Source: Sphingomonas jeddahensis
GTDB lineage: Bacteria; Pseudomonadota; Alphaproteobacteria; Sphingomonadales; Sphingomonadaceae
Reading direction: 5' to 3'
Length of the DNA: 64,000 nt
NCBI RefSeq assembly: GCF_001981525.1
Contig: NZ_MPSB01000001.1
Coordinates: forward strand, 1 to 64,000
The translations under genes and the position numbers were made by a program. A model generated the notes under the pieces. That model ran no database searches. It saw only the letters and a list, made by a program, of their open reading frames with translations, and was not told the DNA's origin. Below are positions 1-8,104 of this stretch, one piece after another (position 1 is the stretch's first letter; each line of letters begins with the position of its first letter).

Positions 1-68
1 TTCACTCCAGCCTCGTGCTCACGCAGCACGCCTATGATCTGATCCTCGGTAAAACGGCCTCGCCGCAT
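1..68 (-). CDS. IS3-family transposase OrfA, N-terminal fragment cut by the window edge
   Basis: Reading the minus strand from an ATG at 68 gives MRRGRFTEDQIIGVLREHEA and a few more residues before the window ends. RFTE-(D/E)-QIIG-(V/I)-L-(R/K)-EHEAG is the start of the small helix-turn-helix OrfA of IS3-family (IS407-like) elements. OrfA binds the element ends and is joined to OrfB by frameshifting to make the active transposase. A purine-rich ribosome site (GGAGA) lies just before the ATG. Only about 22 codons are visible, so completeness cannot be judged. The reading frame differs from that of the hypothetical gene it overlaps, as expected for an inserted element. Confidence 0.8.
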   Translation of the reverse strand, partial: MRRGRFTEDQIIGVLREHEAGV

Positions 69-140
69 CGCTCGTCTCCATCTGACCAGCTAACTTACCA
101 ATGGCATGATTTCCGGGGAGCAGGTCATCATCACTCCAGC
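1..140 (-). mobile_element. Left end of an IS3-family insertion sequence
   Basis: The region contains the start of OrfA (from 68) and its short leader. The element's outer end should lie 50-75 bp before OrfA. Candidate TG termini on the minus strand start at about 127, 130, 133 or 138; I cannot pick one because the other terminal repeat is outside the window. Host coding sequence reads straight into it. Confidence 0.6.
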
Positions 141-822
141 CTAAAGGCCAAGGAGCCAACGCCTTCCTTCCTATTTTCATGTGATCAAATGACGGTTTTT
201 GGTGAGGTTTTAACATGCATAAGGGGTCGGGAATTGGTTGACGCTGTTCTTTCGGTTTCCTGAAATATTGAATGATCGCTGTTTGAAGACCGTTGAGATA
301 CACATGAAAATCGGCAAGATAATTGTTAAAGCTAATCAGATCATCAGCTGAAACGAAATCCAAGAGAAACTTTCGCTTCCCCTTGGCGGACTTCAGGTAC
401 ACATTCCCGAACGGTCCCATTGTCATGGCTTCGTGAACCGGAATATCCGCTGCTATGGCTTCTGGACTAAAATCTATACCGTATTTTGTGACGCCGCTGA
501 TCCCGTGAACGTAGTAATTTCTATATGTGCGACAGATCTCAACGACTTTCACCGCATGTAAGATAGCGGAGGTCAAACTTTCTTCCTCCTCTGGAAGTTC
601 GTTTGCGTAGCAGCTAAGCGCTTGAGTGATTCCCACGGAGCCGAGCTCCGAAATCAACGGTTCTGCTACCCTAAGATGTTCGGGGCTTCCTTTTGCTCCA
701 AGCCATGACAAAGATTCTCGTAGCGATAACTCGCAGGCATTCCAGACTATGACGAGCATTCCTAGGCCCAAGGGAATGTCTCGATGGTCACCCGTCATTA
801 CGAAATTTGAATTTTCATCCAT
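19..822 (-). CDS. Hypothetical protein with its 3' end replaced by an IS element
   Basis: This 267-residue reading frame has no family I recognise. Its N-terminal part (about residues 15-110) is rich in helices and carries a patch IVWNACELSLRESLSWLG and later YRNYYVHGI, reminiscent of HEPN-like or small helical proteins of mobile DNA, but this is only a resemblance. The last 35-40 codons (from about WSDDDLL onward) are not native: they read through the left end of the IS3-family element in a different frame from its OrfA. The original C-terminus is therefore lost or displaced to the left of the window. GC is lower than in the genes to the right, which suggests an acquired gene. Confidence 0.55.
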   Translation of the reverse strand: MDENSNFVMTGDHRDIPLGLGMLVIVWNACELSLRESLSWLGAKGSPEHLRVAEPLISELGSVGITQALSCYANELPEEEESLTSAILHAVKVVEICRTYRNYYVHGISGVTKYGIDFSPEAIAADIPVHEAMTMGPFGNVYLKSAKGKRKFLLDFVSADDLISFNNYLADFHVYLNGLQTAIIQYFRKPKEQRQPIPDPLCMLKPHQKPSFDHMKIGRKALAPWPLGWSDDDLLPGNHAIGKLAGQMETSDAARPFYRGSDHRRAA

Positions 823-943
823 GACGACGTCCTACGCTAACCAGCAATGTCTTGGCTACTTTATCCGACAGTTGGATCGGTACGGAATGACCAAAGTTCG
901 TACAAGTCTCGCCAGCGCAGCAGAATAAGTCATCCATCCTCAC

Positions 944-984
944 GTCACCCCGGGCTTGACCCGGAGTCCCGCTTCTTTTCTTCT
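944..984 (+). repeat. Palindromic intergenic repeat, family A (left of a pair)
   Basis: It begins GTCACCCCGGGCTTGACCC and continues into GTCCCGCTTCTT. The same unit recurs inverted at 1311-1350 and, as inverted pairs, at 23320-23405 and (related) 19050-19160 and 24527-24620. Confidence 0.75.
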
Positions 985-992
985 TCCGGCTT

Positions 993-1289
993 GTGGCGGA
1001 GGGGTGGGGCGTGTGGGTCTATATTATGGCCGATCGCTATCGGGGTGCCATGTATCTTGACATCACGGCGCATCTGGGTGCGCGGGTTCGGCAGCATCGG
1101 TGCGGGGACGGGTCCGACTTCTGCCGGGGCTATGGCTTGGATCGGCTGGTCTGGGCGGAGCGGGCTGGGTCCGCGGCCGAGGCGATCGGGCATGAGAAGC
1201 GGCTGAAGAAGTGGCGGCGGGAGTGGAAGTCTGCGTTGATCGAGCGGGGTAATCCTGAGTGGGCGGACTTGTTTGATCTGGTGGGGTGA
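993..1289 (+). CDS. Small GIY-YIG nuclease-family protein (YhbQ/URI-like)
   Basis: This is a 98-residue single-domain protein. The N-terminal strand VWVYIMADRYRGAMYLDIT matches the GIY-YIG core layout (VYIL...GTLYIGVT), with YLD in place of the usual YIG. It is followed by the conserved (V/A)R-x-x-QH stretch, a small Gly/Asp loop, the helix with E-K-R-L-K-K-W-R-R and the C-terminal NPEW-x-DL typical of stand-alone sphingomonad and Caulobacter members. These are thought to be structure-specific DNA nucleases, but their cellular role is poorly known. The gene sits alone, with inverted copies of repeat family A on both sides. An alternative start is the ATG at 1026, but that would cut off the first strand. 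Confidence 0.8.
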   Translation: MAEGWGVWVYIMADRYRGAMYLDITAHLGARVRQHRCGDGSDFCRGYGLDRLVWAERAGSAAEAIGHEKRLKKWRREWKSALIERGNPEWADLFDLVG

Positions 1290-1310
1290 GAGGCCGGGGG
1301 GGGCGTAGGA

Positions 1311-1350
1311 GAAGAAGGAGCGGGACCCCGGCTCAAGGCCGGGGTGACGG
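1311..1350 (-). repeat. Palindromic intergenic repeat, family A (right of the pair, inverted)
   Basis: This is the inverted copy of the 944-984 unit: its reverse complement starts GTCACCCCGGCCTTGAGCC and ends in GCTCCTTCTTC. Together the two bracket the GIY-YIG gene. Confidence 0.75.
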
Positions 1351-1387
1351 GATGTTATTCGGCGGGGTGTGCTTTCTTTGCGGCTGG

Positions 1388-4300
1388 TTAGGCGGCAGCC
1401 TTCGCCAGACCCTTCGACAGTTGCAGCGCGCCGTGGAGGCGCGCCGCTGGGTCGGCCCAGTTGCGCTGTAGTGCCAGCTTCGAATCCGGGCGCAGTTTCG
1501 CGATGCCGCCGAGCTTGTCGACATAGGCCAGCAGGCCCGCGACGTTGGGCGGTTTGTCGTCGTGGAAGCTGACCAGCGCGCCCTTCGGCCCGACATCCAT
1601 CTTCGCCACGCACGCCGTCTTGGCGTTCATCTTGATCTCGATGACCTTGACGAGATTGTCGGTCGCTTCCGGCAACGGGCCGAAGCGATCGATCATTTCG
1701 GCGGCGAAGGCCTCCAGTTCGCGCTTCTCGTCGAGTTCGTTGAGGCGGCGGTAGAGGGCCATGCGCAGGTCGAGATCGGGAACGTACTCCTCCGGGATGA
1801 GGATCGGCGCGTCGACGGTGATCTGCGGCGAGAAATCGCGCGGGCGGTTGGCGAGGCCGCCGGCCTTGGCGTCCATGATCGCCTCCTCCAGCATCGACTG
1901 GTAGAGTTCGTAGCCGACTTCCTTGATGTGGCCCGACTGTTCGTCGCCGAGCAGGTTGCCCGCCCCGCGGATGTCGAGATCGTGGCTGGCGAGCTGGAAA
2001 CCGGCGCCGAGGCTGTCGAGATCGGAGAGGACCTTGAGGCGCTTTTCGGCGGCGTCGGTCATCATCCGCTCGGGCGGGGTGACCATATAGGCATAGGCGC
2101 GCGTCTTCGACCGGCCGACGCGGCCGCGCAGCTGGTAGAGCTGGGCTAGGCCGAAGCGATCGGCGCGGTTGACGATCATCGTGTTGGCGGACGGGATGTC
2201 GATGCCGCTCTCGATGATGGTGGTGGAGACGAGCACTTCGAACTTCTTGTCGTAGAAGGCGCTCATCCGCTCCTCGACCTCGCTGGCCGCCATCTGGCCG
2301 TGGGCGATGACGTAGCGGATCTCGGGCACTTCCTTGCGCAGGAATTCCTCGATGTCGGGAAGGTCCGCGACGCGTGGGGTGACGAGGAAGCTCTGCCCGC
2401 CGCGATAATGTTCGCGCAGCAGCGCCTCGCGCAGGACGACCGGGTCCCAGGGCATGACATAGGTGCGCACCGCGAGCCGATCGACCGGGGGCGTCTGGAT
2501 GACGGACAGTTCGCGCAGGCCGCTCATCGCCATCTGGAGCGTGCGCGGGATCGGCGTGGCGGTGAGGGTGAGGATGTGGACGTCGGCGCGCAGCGTCTTG
2601 AGGCGTTCCTTGTGGGTGACGCCGAAGCGCTGCTCCTCGTCGACGATGACGAGGCCGAGGCGTTTGAAATCGACGTTCTTGGCGAGGAGGGCGTGGGTGC
2701 CGATGACGACGTCGATCGTGCCGTCGGCGAGGCCTTCCTTGACGCGCTTGGTCTCCGCCGCGGTGACGAGGCGCGAGAGACGGCCCATCTGGATCGGGAA
2801 GCCTTCGAAGCGGGTGGTGAAGTTGTTGTAATGCTGGCGCGCGAGCAAAGTGGTGGGGCAGACGACCGCGACCTGCATGCCGGCCATGGCGGCGACGAAG
2901 GCGGCGCGTAGCGCGACCTCCGTCTTGCCGAAGCCGACGTCGCCGACGATGAGCCGGTCCATCGGCTTGCCGGCGGAGAGGTCGGCGAGCGTTTCCTCGA
3001 TCGCGCGGTCCTGATCGTCGGTTTCCTGATAGGGGAAGCGATCGACGAAGCTGGGGTAGCCGCTTGAGTCGGGCTCGGCGACCTCGCCCTGGCGGAGGGC
3101 GCGCAGGGCGGCGGTGGCGATCAGCTCACCCGCGATCTCGCGGATGCGCTCCTTCATCTTGGACTTGCGGCGCTGCCATGCCTCGCCGCCGAGCCGATCG
3201 AGGCTCGCGCCTTCCTCGCCTGAGCCGTAGCGGGAGAGGACTTCGAGGTTCTCGACCGGCACGTAGAGCTTGTCGCCGCCGGCGTACTCCAGCTGCACGC
3301 AATCGTGCGGCGCCTTGGCGACGGGGACCTGCGTCAGCCCGACATAGCGGCCGATGCCGTGATCGGTGTGGACGACGAGATCGCCGGGCGAGAGCGTGGC
3401 GAGCTCGGCGAGGAAGGCGTCGGCGGACTTGCGGCGCTTGGCGCGGCGCACGAGGCGGTCACCGAGCATGTCCTGTTCGGTGAGGACGGCGACCTTGGGG
3501 GCGGTGAAGCCGTGGTCGAGCGGGAGGACGATGAGCGCGGTCTGCGTCTCGCCGACGCCCTGCGCCTCCTGCCATGTCTCAACCGCTTTGGCGCCGGTGA
3601 GGCCGTGGTCCTTGAGGAGGTTGCCCAGGCGATCGCGCGCGCCGGGGGAATAGCTGGCGAGGACGGGTGTGCGGCCCTCTTTGCGGAGCGTCTTGAGGTG
3701 ATCGACCACCGCTTCGTACACGTTGGTGTTGGCGGCGCGTTCGGGGGCGAAATCACGCGGGCCGTCGACGTTGAAGTCGATGACGGTGGCGGATTCGGGC
3801 TCGTGAAACGGCGTGGTGACGTGCGCGGTCGCGGTGACGAGCGCTTCCTCCCATTCCTTGGGGGGCATGTAGAGCGTTTTCGCCGGGAGCGCGCGGTAGC
3901 TGCCGGGCTGGGCAGCCTCGGCGCGCTTGCGGTTCTCGTAATAGTCGGCGACCGCCTCGAAGCGGGACTCGCCGGCCGCCTTTACGCCGCCGTCGCGGAT
4001 GATGAGGGCGTCGTCGCCTAGGTGGTCGAAGAGGGTTTCGAGGCGGTCCTCGAACAGGGGCAGCCAATGCTCCATGCCGGCGAGGCGGCGGCCTTCGCTG
4101 ACGGCCTGGTAGAGCGGGTCGCCCGTCGCGGTGGCGCCGAAGGTTTCGCGATAGCGGCTGCGGAAGCGCTTGATGCTTTCCTCGTCGAGCAGCGCCTCGG
4201 AGGCGGGGAGGAGGGTGAAGCCCTTGATGGTGCCGGTGGTGCGCTGGTCGGCAGGATCGAAGGTGCGGACGCTTTCGATCTCGTCGCCGAAGAAGTCGAG

Positions 4301-4843
4301 GCGAAGCGCCTGGGTCTCGCCCGAGGGGAAGAGATCGACCAGGCCGCCGCGGACGGCGAACTCGCCCGAGTCATGCACCGTGTCGGTGCGGACGTAACCG
4401 TTGGCGGAGAGGAGCGCGGCGAGCTTGTCGCGCGCGATGCGCTCGCCGGGCTTGAGCGTGGCGACGAGCTGGCGGATGCGGAACGGGGTGAGCGTACGCT
4501 GGGTGGCGGCGTTGACGGTGGTGAGGACGAGCTGCGGCCCCTTGGGCTTGGCCTGCAGCTTGTGGAGCGCGCCGATCCGCTCGGCCATCACGCGCAGGGT
4601 GGGGGAGGCGCGGTCGTAGGGGAGGCAATCCCACGCCGGATATTCGACGATCTCGATCTCGGGCGCGAAATAATGCGCCGTTGCGGCGATGGCGCGCATC
4701 GCGGCTTCGTCCGGCGCGATGAAGACGGCGCGGGTCTTCGCGGCGCGGGCGAGATCGGCGAGGAGGCTAGGGAGGAAACCGCTCGGCACGCCCGACAGGG
4801 TGAGAGGTGCGGTGGCGGTGAGGATCGTCGTGAGGTCGGGCAT
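1388..4843 (-). CDS. mfd: Transcription-repair coupling factor Mfd
   Basis: This protein of 1151 residues has the normal full length. Mfd recognises RNA polymerase stalled at DNA damage, pushes it off with a RecG-like translocase and recruits UvrA. The N-terminal third is the UvrB-like damage-handover module. The RNA polymerase-interacting domain lies near residues 480-560 (PGDLVVHTDHGIGRYVGL and after). The translocase carries Walker A GDVGFGKTEVALRA near residue 634 and the DEEQ box (VIVDEEQRFGV) near 734, then TATPIPRTLQMA. The C-terminal segment is the UvrA-masking domain. It is transcribed away from sdhE, with a repeat pair between them; the order mfd-sdhE-recG is common in sphingomonads. 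Confidence 0.97.
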   Translation of the reverse strand: MPDLTTILTATAPLTLSGVPSGFLPSLLADLARAAKTRAVFIAPDEAAMRAIAATAHYFAPEIEIVEYPAWDCLPYDRASPTLRVMAERIGALHKLQAKPKGPQLVLTTVNAATQRTLTPFRIRQLVATLKPGERIARDKLAALLSANGYVRTDTVHDSGEFAVRGGLVDLFPSGETQALRLDFFGDEIESVRTFDPADQRTTGTIKGFTLLPASEALLDEESIKRFRSRYRETFGATATGDPLYQAVSEGRRLAGMEHWLPLFEDRLETLFDHLGDDALIIRDGGVKAAGESRFEAVADYYENRKRAEAAQPGSYRALPAKTLYMPPKEWEEALVTATAHVTTPFHEPESATVIDFNVDGPRDFAPERAANTNVYEAVVDHLKTLRKEGRTPVLASYSPGARDRLGNLLKDHGLTGAKAVETWQEAQGVGETQTALIVLPLDHGFTAPKVAVLTEQDMLGDRLVRRAKRRKSADAFLAELATLSPGDLVVHTDHGIGRYVGLTQVPVAKAPHDCVQLEYAGGDKLYVPVENLEVLSRYGSGEEGASLDRLGGEAWQRRKSKMKERIREIAGELIATAALRALRQGEVAEPDSSGYPSFVDRFPYQETDDQDRAIEETLADLSAGKPMDRLIVGDVGFGKTEVALRAAFVAAMAGMQVAVVCPTTLLARQHYNNFTTRFEGFPIQMGRLSRLVTAAETKRVKEGLADGTIDVVIGTHALLAKNVDFKRLGLVIVDEEQRFGVTHKERLKTLRADVHILTLTATPIPRTLQMAMSGLRELSVIQTPPVDRLAVRTYVMPWDPVVLREALLREHYRGGQSFLVTPRVADLPDIEEFLRKEVPEIRYVIAHGQMAASEVEERMSAFYDKKFEVLVSTTIIESGIDIPSANTMIVNRADRFGLAQLYQLRGRVGRSKTRAYAYMVTPPERMMTDAAEKRLKVLSDLDSLGAGFQLASHDLDIRGAGNLLGDEQSGHIKEVGYELYQSMLEEAIMDAKAGGLANRPRDFSPQITVDAPILIPEEYVPDLDLRMALYRRLNELDEKRELEAFAAEMIDRFGPLPEATDNLVKVIEIKMNAKTACVAKMDVGPKGALVSFHDDKPPNVAGLLAYVDKLGGIAKLRPDSKLALQRNWADPAARLHGALQLSKGLAKAAA

Positions 4844-4855
4844 CGGATTCCAATT

Positions 4856-4962
4856 CTCCCTCTACCCGCTTGCGGGGAGAGGGCAGGGGAGAGGGGCAGT
4901 GTAGGGCGGCTCTTGACTGCCCCTCTCCCCGACCCTCTCCCCGCAAGCGGGGAGAGGGAGAG
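4856..4962. repeat. Palindromic intergenic repeat pair, family C
   Basis: The unit CCGCTTGCGGGGAGAGGG occurs near 4865 and its inverse CCGCAAGCGGGGAGAGGG near 4942, with further CCCCTCTCCCC arms between. A related pair lies at 9340-9445. It fills the mfd-sdhE gap and can fold into a large stem-loop. Confidence 0.7.
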
Positions 4963-4966
4963 TGTG

Positions 4967-5251
4967 TCACACGCCTTGGCGGGTGCCGGGTATCGCCACG
5001 GCGAAATCGACTTGGCGCATCGTGTCCATCATCGCGCCGTCCCATTCGGGCGGGCAGGGGATCGAGCCGATCGCCCAGCCCATGATGTCGACATCCTGCT
5101 CCTCCAGCAGCCGTTCGAACCATTGGAGCTGTTCCTCGCTCCAAGCGGCGTGATGCGCGTCAAAAAAGCCGCCGATCATGAAATCGGCCTCCCGCGTGCC
5201 GCGGTGCCAGGCGCGGAAGCGGGTGCGCTTCAGGCGGGTGTCTTGATCCAT
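4967..5251 (-). CDS. sdhE: FAD assembly factor SdhE (succinate dehydrogenase assembly factor 2 family)
   Basis: This 94-residue protein matches the family's usual size. SdhE helps attach FAD covalently to the flavoprotein subunit of succinate dehydrogenase. The N-terminal RLKRTRFRAWHRGTREADF carries the conserved RG-x-x-E-x-D motif that contacts the flavoprotein. The helical remainder (WFERLLEEQDVDIMGWAIG) fits the five-helix fold. It lies between mfd and recG, on the opposite strand to recG. The family assignment is from sequence; the partner sdhA is not in the window. Confidence 0.92.
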   Translation of the reverse strand: MDQDTRLKRTRFRAWHRGTREADFMIGGFFDAHHAAWSEEQLQWFERLLEEQDVDIMGWAIGSIPCPPEWDGAMMDTMRQVDFAVAIPGTRQGV

Positions 5252-5308
5252 TCGGGCTCCAACGGCGGCAGGCCGGCCATCGTTGCAGAGGGTCGGCTAC
5301 GAATCTGA

Positions 5309-5381
5309 ACGCCGTTCGTCCTGAGCTTGTCGAAGCATGTGTTCCGGAGCACGGGCTTCGACAGGCTCAGCCCGAACGGCT
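5309..5381. repeat. Palindromic intergenic repeat pair, family B
   Basis: The left arm is CCGTTCGTCCTGAGCTTGTC and the right arm CTTCGACAGGCTCAGCCCGA, ending in ACGG: a long imperfect inverted repeat just before recG. Other copies are at 7911-8097 and 22011-22093. Confidence 0.8.
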
Positions 5382-5402
5382 AGGGCTGCTAACCAGATAG
5401 TC

Positions 5403-7457
5403 ATGCGTCCCGATATCCTCAATCCGCTGTTCGCCGAAGTCACTGCCCTCAAGGGGGTCGGGGCGGGACTCGCCAAGCCGCTCGACCGGCTGGGGCTGGC
5501 GCGCGTGGTCGATGTGGCGTTCCATCTGCCAAGTGGTTGGATCGACCGGATCCCGCGCGACGAGCTGATGGCGCAGGATGCCGGGCGGACGATCGCGATT
5601 ACGCTCACGGTGCGTGATATCCGTACCTCCTCGTCCCCGCGCGCGCCGACGCGGGTGCAGGCGGCGGACGCGCTCGGCAACATCGTGAGCCTGGTCTATT
5701 TCGGCCGGTCGAGCGGGCTGGTGCGCAAGCTCTACACGGTGGGCGAACAGGTGCGGATCTCGGGCAAGGTCGAGCAATATGGCCAGGACCTGCAGATCAT
5801 CCATCCGGAGATACTGGAGGAAGGCGGCGGGTCTCGCGAGCGCGAGGCGATCTATCCTTTGTCGGAGGGGCTCACCTCGCGGCGGGTGGGCGGGATGGTG
5901 GCGCAGGCGATCGAGCGCGCGCCGGACTTGCCCGAGTGGATCGAGCCGAGCCTGTTGGCGCAGCGCGACTGGCCGGGGTGGAAGGAGGCGCTCGCCCGCA
6001 TCCATGCCGATCCGTCTGATGCGGTGGCGCGGGCGCGGATCGCTTATGACGAGGTGTTCGCCAATCAGCTCGCGCTCGCCCTGGTTCGGCAGGATACGCG
6101 CAAGCGGCGCGGCCGGGGCCTGCGCGGTGACGGGCGGCTGCGCGATCGGCTGAACCTGCCTTATGCGCTGACCGGGGCGCAGGCACGCACGATCGGCGAG
6201 ATCGAGGGCGATCTGGCGCAGGATGCGCCGATGCTTCGGCTGCTGCAGGGCGATGTGGGGTCCGGCAAGACGCTGGTGGCGGCGCTGGCGCTGCTGATCG
6301 CGGTCGAGGCGGGCGCACAGGGCGCGCTGCTAGCGCCGACCGAGATCCTGGCGCGCCAGCATTATGAGACGCTGCGCGAGACGCTGGCGGGGCTGCCGAT
6401 CAACATCGCGGTGCTGACCGGGCGCGACAAGGGACGCGCGCGCGAAAGCACGCTGATGGGGCTGGCGGACGGCTCGATCGACATCCTCATCGGCACGCAT
6501 GCGATCTTCCAGGAGGCAGTGAGCTATCGCGACCTCGGGCTGGTGGTGGTGGACGAGCAGCATCGCTTCGGCGTCGCCGAGCGGCTGGCGCTGTCGGCCA
6601 AGGGCAAGACCACGCCGCATCTGCTGGCGATGACCGCGACGCCCATCCCGCGCACGCTGGTGCTCGCGCAGCATGGCGAGATGGACCAGAGCCGGCTCGA
6701 CGAAATGCCGCCGGGGCGCGAGCCAGTCGAGACGCGGGTGATCAGCGAGGAGCGGTTGGACGAGGTGGTCAATGCGCTCGGCCGCCATCTGGCGGAGGGC
6801 AAGCAGGCCTATTGGGTGTGCCCGCTGGTGGAGGAAAGCGAGAAGAGCGACCTTGCCGCGGCCGAGGATCGGGCCGCGACTCTGGCGGCTCGCTTCGGGG
6901 ATCGCGTCGGGCTGGTGCACGGGCGGATGCGCGGGCCGGAGAAGGACGCGGTGATGGCGCGCTTCGCCGGCGGCGAGCTGGGCGTGCTGGTCGCGACGAC
7001 GGTGATCGAGGTGGGCGTCAACGTGCCCAATGCGACGCTGATCGTGATCGAGCATGCCGACCGCTTCGGGCTGGCGCAGTTGCACCAGTTGCGCGGGCGC
7101 GTCGGGCGCGGCGGAGGGCAGTCGCGCTGCCTGCTAATGCGCGGGGCGGCGCTGAGCGAAACCTCGCGTGCGCGGCTGGCGCTGATGCGCGAGACCAATG
7201 ACGGCTTCCGGATCGCCGAGGAGGACCTGCGGCTGCGCGGCGGCGGCGAGTTGCTGGGCACGCGGCAGTCGGGCGAGGCGGCGTTTCGGCTGGCGACGCC
7301 CGAACTGCTTGGCGAGCTGCTGCCGGTAGCTGCGGATGATGCGCGGCTGCTGATCGATCGCGATGGCGGGCTGGCGGGGCCGCGCGGACAGGCGGCGCGG
7401 GTGGCGCTGTATCTGTTTGAGCGCGATGCGGGTGTGGCGTTGTTGCGATCGGGTTGA
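5403..7457 (+). CDS. recG: ATP-dependent DNA helicase RecG
   Basis: RecG is a 684-residue protein from ATG 5403. It remodels stalled replication forks and branches Holliday junctions. The N-terminal wedge/OB domain includes LKGVGAGLAKPLDRLGL. Walker A QGDVGSGKTLVAALAL lies near residue 285, the DEQH box VVVDEQHRFGV near 384, TATPIPRTL near 415, and the C-terminal LHQLRGRVGRG helicase motif follows. The open frame extends to 5337, but the extra 22 codons lie inside the family B repeat; the native start MRPDILNPLF at 5403 fits the family. Confidence 0.97.
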   Translation: MRPDILNPLFAEVTALKGVGAGLAKPLDRLGLARVVDVAFHLPSGWIDRIPRDELMAQDAGRTIAITLTVRDIRTSSSPRAPTRVQAADALGNIVSLVYFGRSSGLVRKLYTVGEQVRISGKVEQYGQDLQIIHPEILEEGGGSREREAIYPLSEGLTSRRVGGMVAQAIERAPDLPEWIEPSLLAQRDWPGWKEALARIHADPSDAVARARIAYDEVFANQLALALVRQDTRKRRGRGLRGDGRLRDRLNLPYALTGAQARTIGEIEGDLAQDAPMLRLLQGDVGSGKTLVAALALLIAVEAGAQGALLAPTEILARQHYETLRETLAGLPINIAVLTGRDKGRARESTLMGLADGSIDILIGTHAIFQEAVSYRDLGLVVVDEQHRFGVAERLALSAKGKTTPHLLAMTATPIPRTLVLAQHGEMDQSRLDEMPPGREPVETRVISEERLDEVVNALGRHLAEGKQAYWVCPLVEESEKSDLAAAEDRAATLAARFGDRVGLVHGRMRGPEKDAVMARFAGGELGVLVATTVIEVGVNVPNATLIVIEHADRFGLAQLHQLRGRVGRGGGQSRCLLMRGAALSETSRARLALMRETNDGFRIAEEDLRLRGGGELLGTRQSGEAAFRLATPELLGELLPVAADDARLLIDRDGGLAGPRGQAARVALYLFERDAGVALLRSG

Positions 7458-7909
7458 TAGCCGCGCGAGCGATGACCGCTTTTCTCCCGATCCTCTTCGC
7501 CATCGCCGCTGGTTTGTGCGTGGCGGTGCAATCACCCACCAATGCGATGCTGGCGCGATCGACCGGATCGGTGTGGTTCGCCTCCTTGGTGTCGTTTACC
7601 GGCGGGGTGACGTTGCTGCTGGCAATCTGGGCGTTGGTGGACCGCACGCCTCTGGCGGCGATTCGTCAGGCGCCGCCTTGGGCTTGGGTGGGCGGCTTGT
7701 ATGGCGTCGTGTTCGTCGCGGCGGTGGCTTACGCCACGCCGCGGCTGGGGCTGGCGGTGACGTTGACCGTGACGCTGGCGGCGCAGCTGTCGATGGCGGT
7801 GGCGCTGGATCACTTCGGGCTGCTCGGGTTGAAGCAGGAGCCGGTGAGCGTGACGCGGTTGGCGGGGCTGGCGCTGGTGGTGGCGGGGGTATTTCTGGTG
7901 CGGAGATAG
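7454..7909 (+). CDS. DMT-type inner-membrane transporter (DUF606/YdcZ-like)
   Basis: This very hydrophobic protein of about 150 residues has four to five predicted membrane helices. FLPILFAIAAGLCVAVQSP-NAMLARSTGS at the N-terminus and VGGLYGVVFVAAV in the middle are typical of the DUF606/YdcZ branch of the drug/metabolite transporter superfamily, where one or two half-size proteins form the carrier. The substrate is unknown. The listed TTG start overlaps the recG stop (TTGA), suggesting coupled translation; an ATG at 7472 is an equally plausible start and would leave the hydrophobic part intact. A large family B repeat block follows the gene. Confidence 0.8.
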   Translation: MIAARAMTAFLPILFAIAAGLCVAVQSPTNAMLARSTGSVWFASLVSFTGGVTLLLAIWALVDRTPLAAIRQAPPWAWVGGLYGVVFVAAVAYATPRLGLAVTLTVTLAAQLSMAVALDHFGLLGLKQEPVSVTRLAGLALVVAGVFLVRR

Positions 7910-7910
7910 T

Positions 7911-8097
7911 GCCGTTCGTCCCGAGCGAAGCCGAGGGACAGGCCGAAGGCGAAGCGTCCGCGGCACGTGCCTCGACTTCGCTCGGCACGAACGGGGAAGG
8001 GATCACCATAGCTCCGTTCGTGCTGAGCTTGTCGAAGCACGTGCCGCGGGCGATGCTGCCTGAGGCACGCCCTTCGACAGGCTCAGGGCGAACGGGG
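7911..8097. repeat. Two tandem family B repeat pairs
   Basis: The first pair spans about 7911-8000 (CCGTTCGTCCCGAGCGAAGC ... TCGGCACGAACGG). The second spans about 8011-8096 (CCGTTCGTGCTGAGCTTGTC ... TTCGACAGGCTCAGGGCGAA). They fill the gap between the convergent YdcZ-like and tyrS genes and may serve as a shared transcription end. Confidence 0.8.
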
Positions 8098-8104
8098 GAG
8101 GGGG

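Noticed and set aside
2..140. 12-bp exact repeat TCACTCCAGCCT at 2-13 and 129-140
   Set aside because: One copy is inside OrfA coding sequence and the other in or next to the host gene; it does not match a target duplication position, so I treat it as chance or unresolved.
3064..5308. Long plus-strand open frames opposite mfd (up to 428 codons)
   Set aside because: They are GC-rich shadows: repetitive Glu/Ala/Gly/Arg composition, no ribosome site, and mfd on the other strand is complete.
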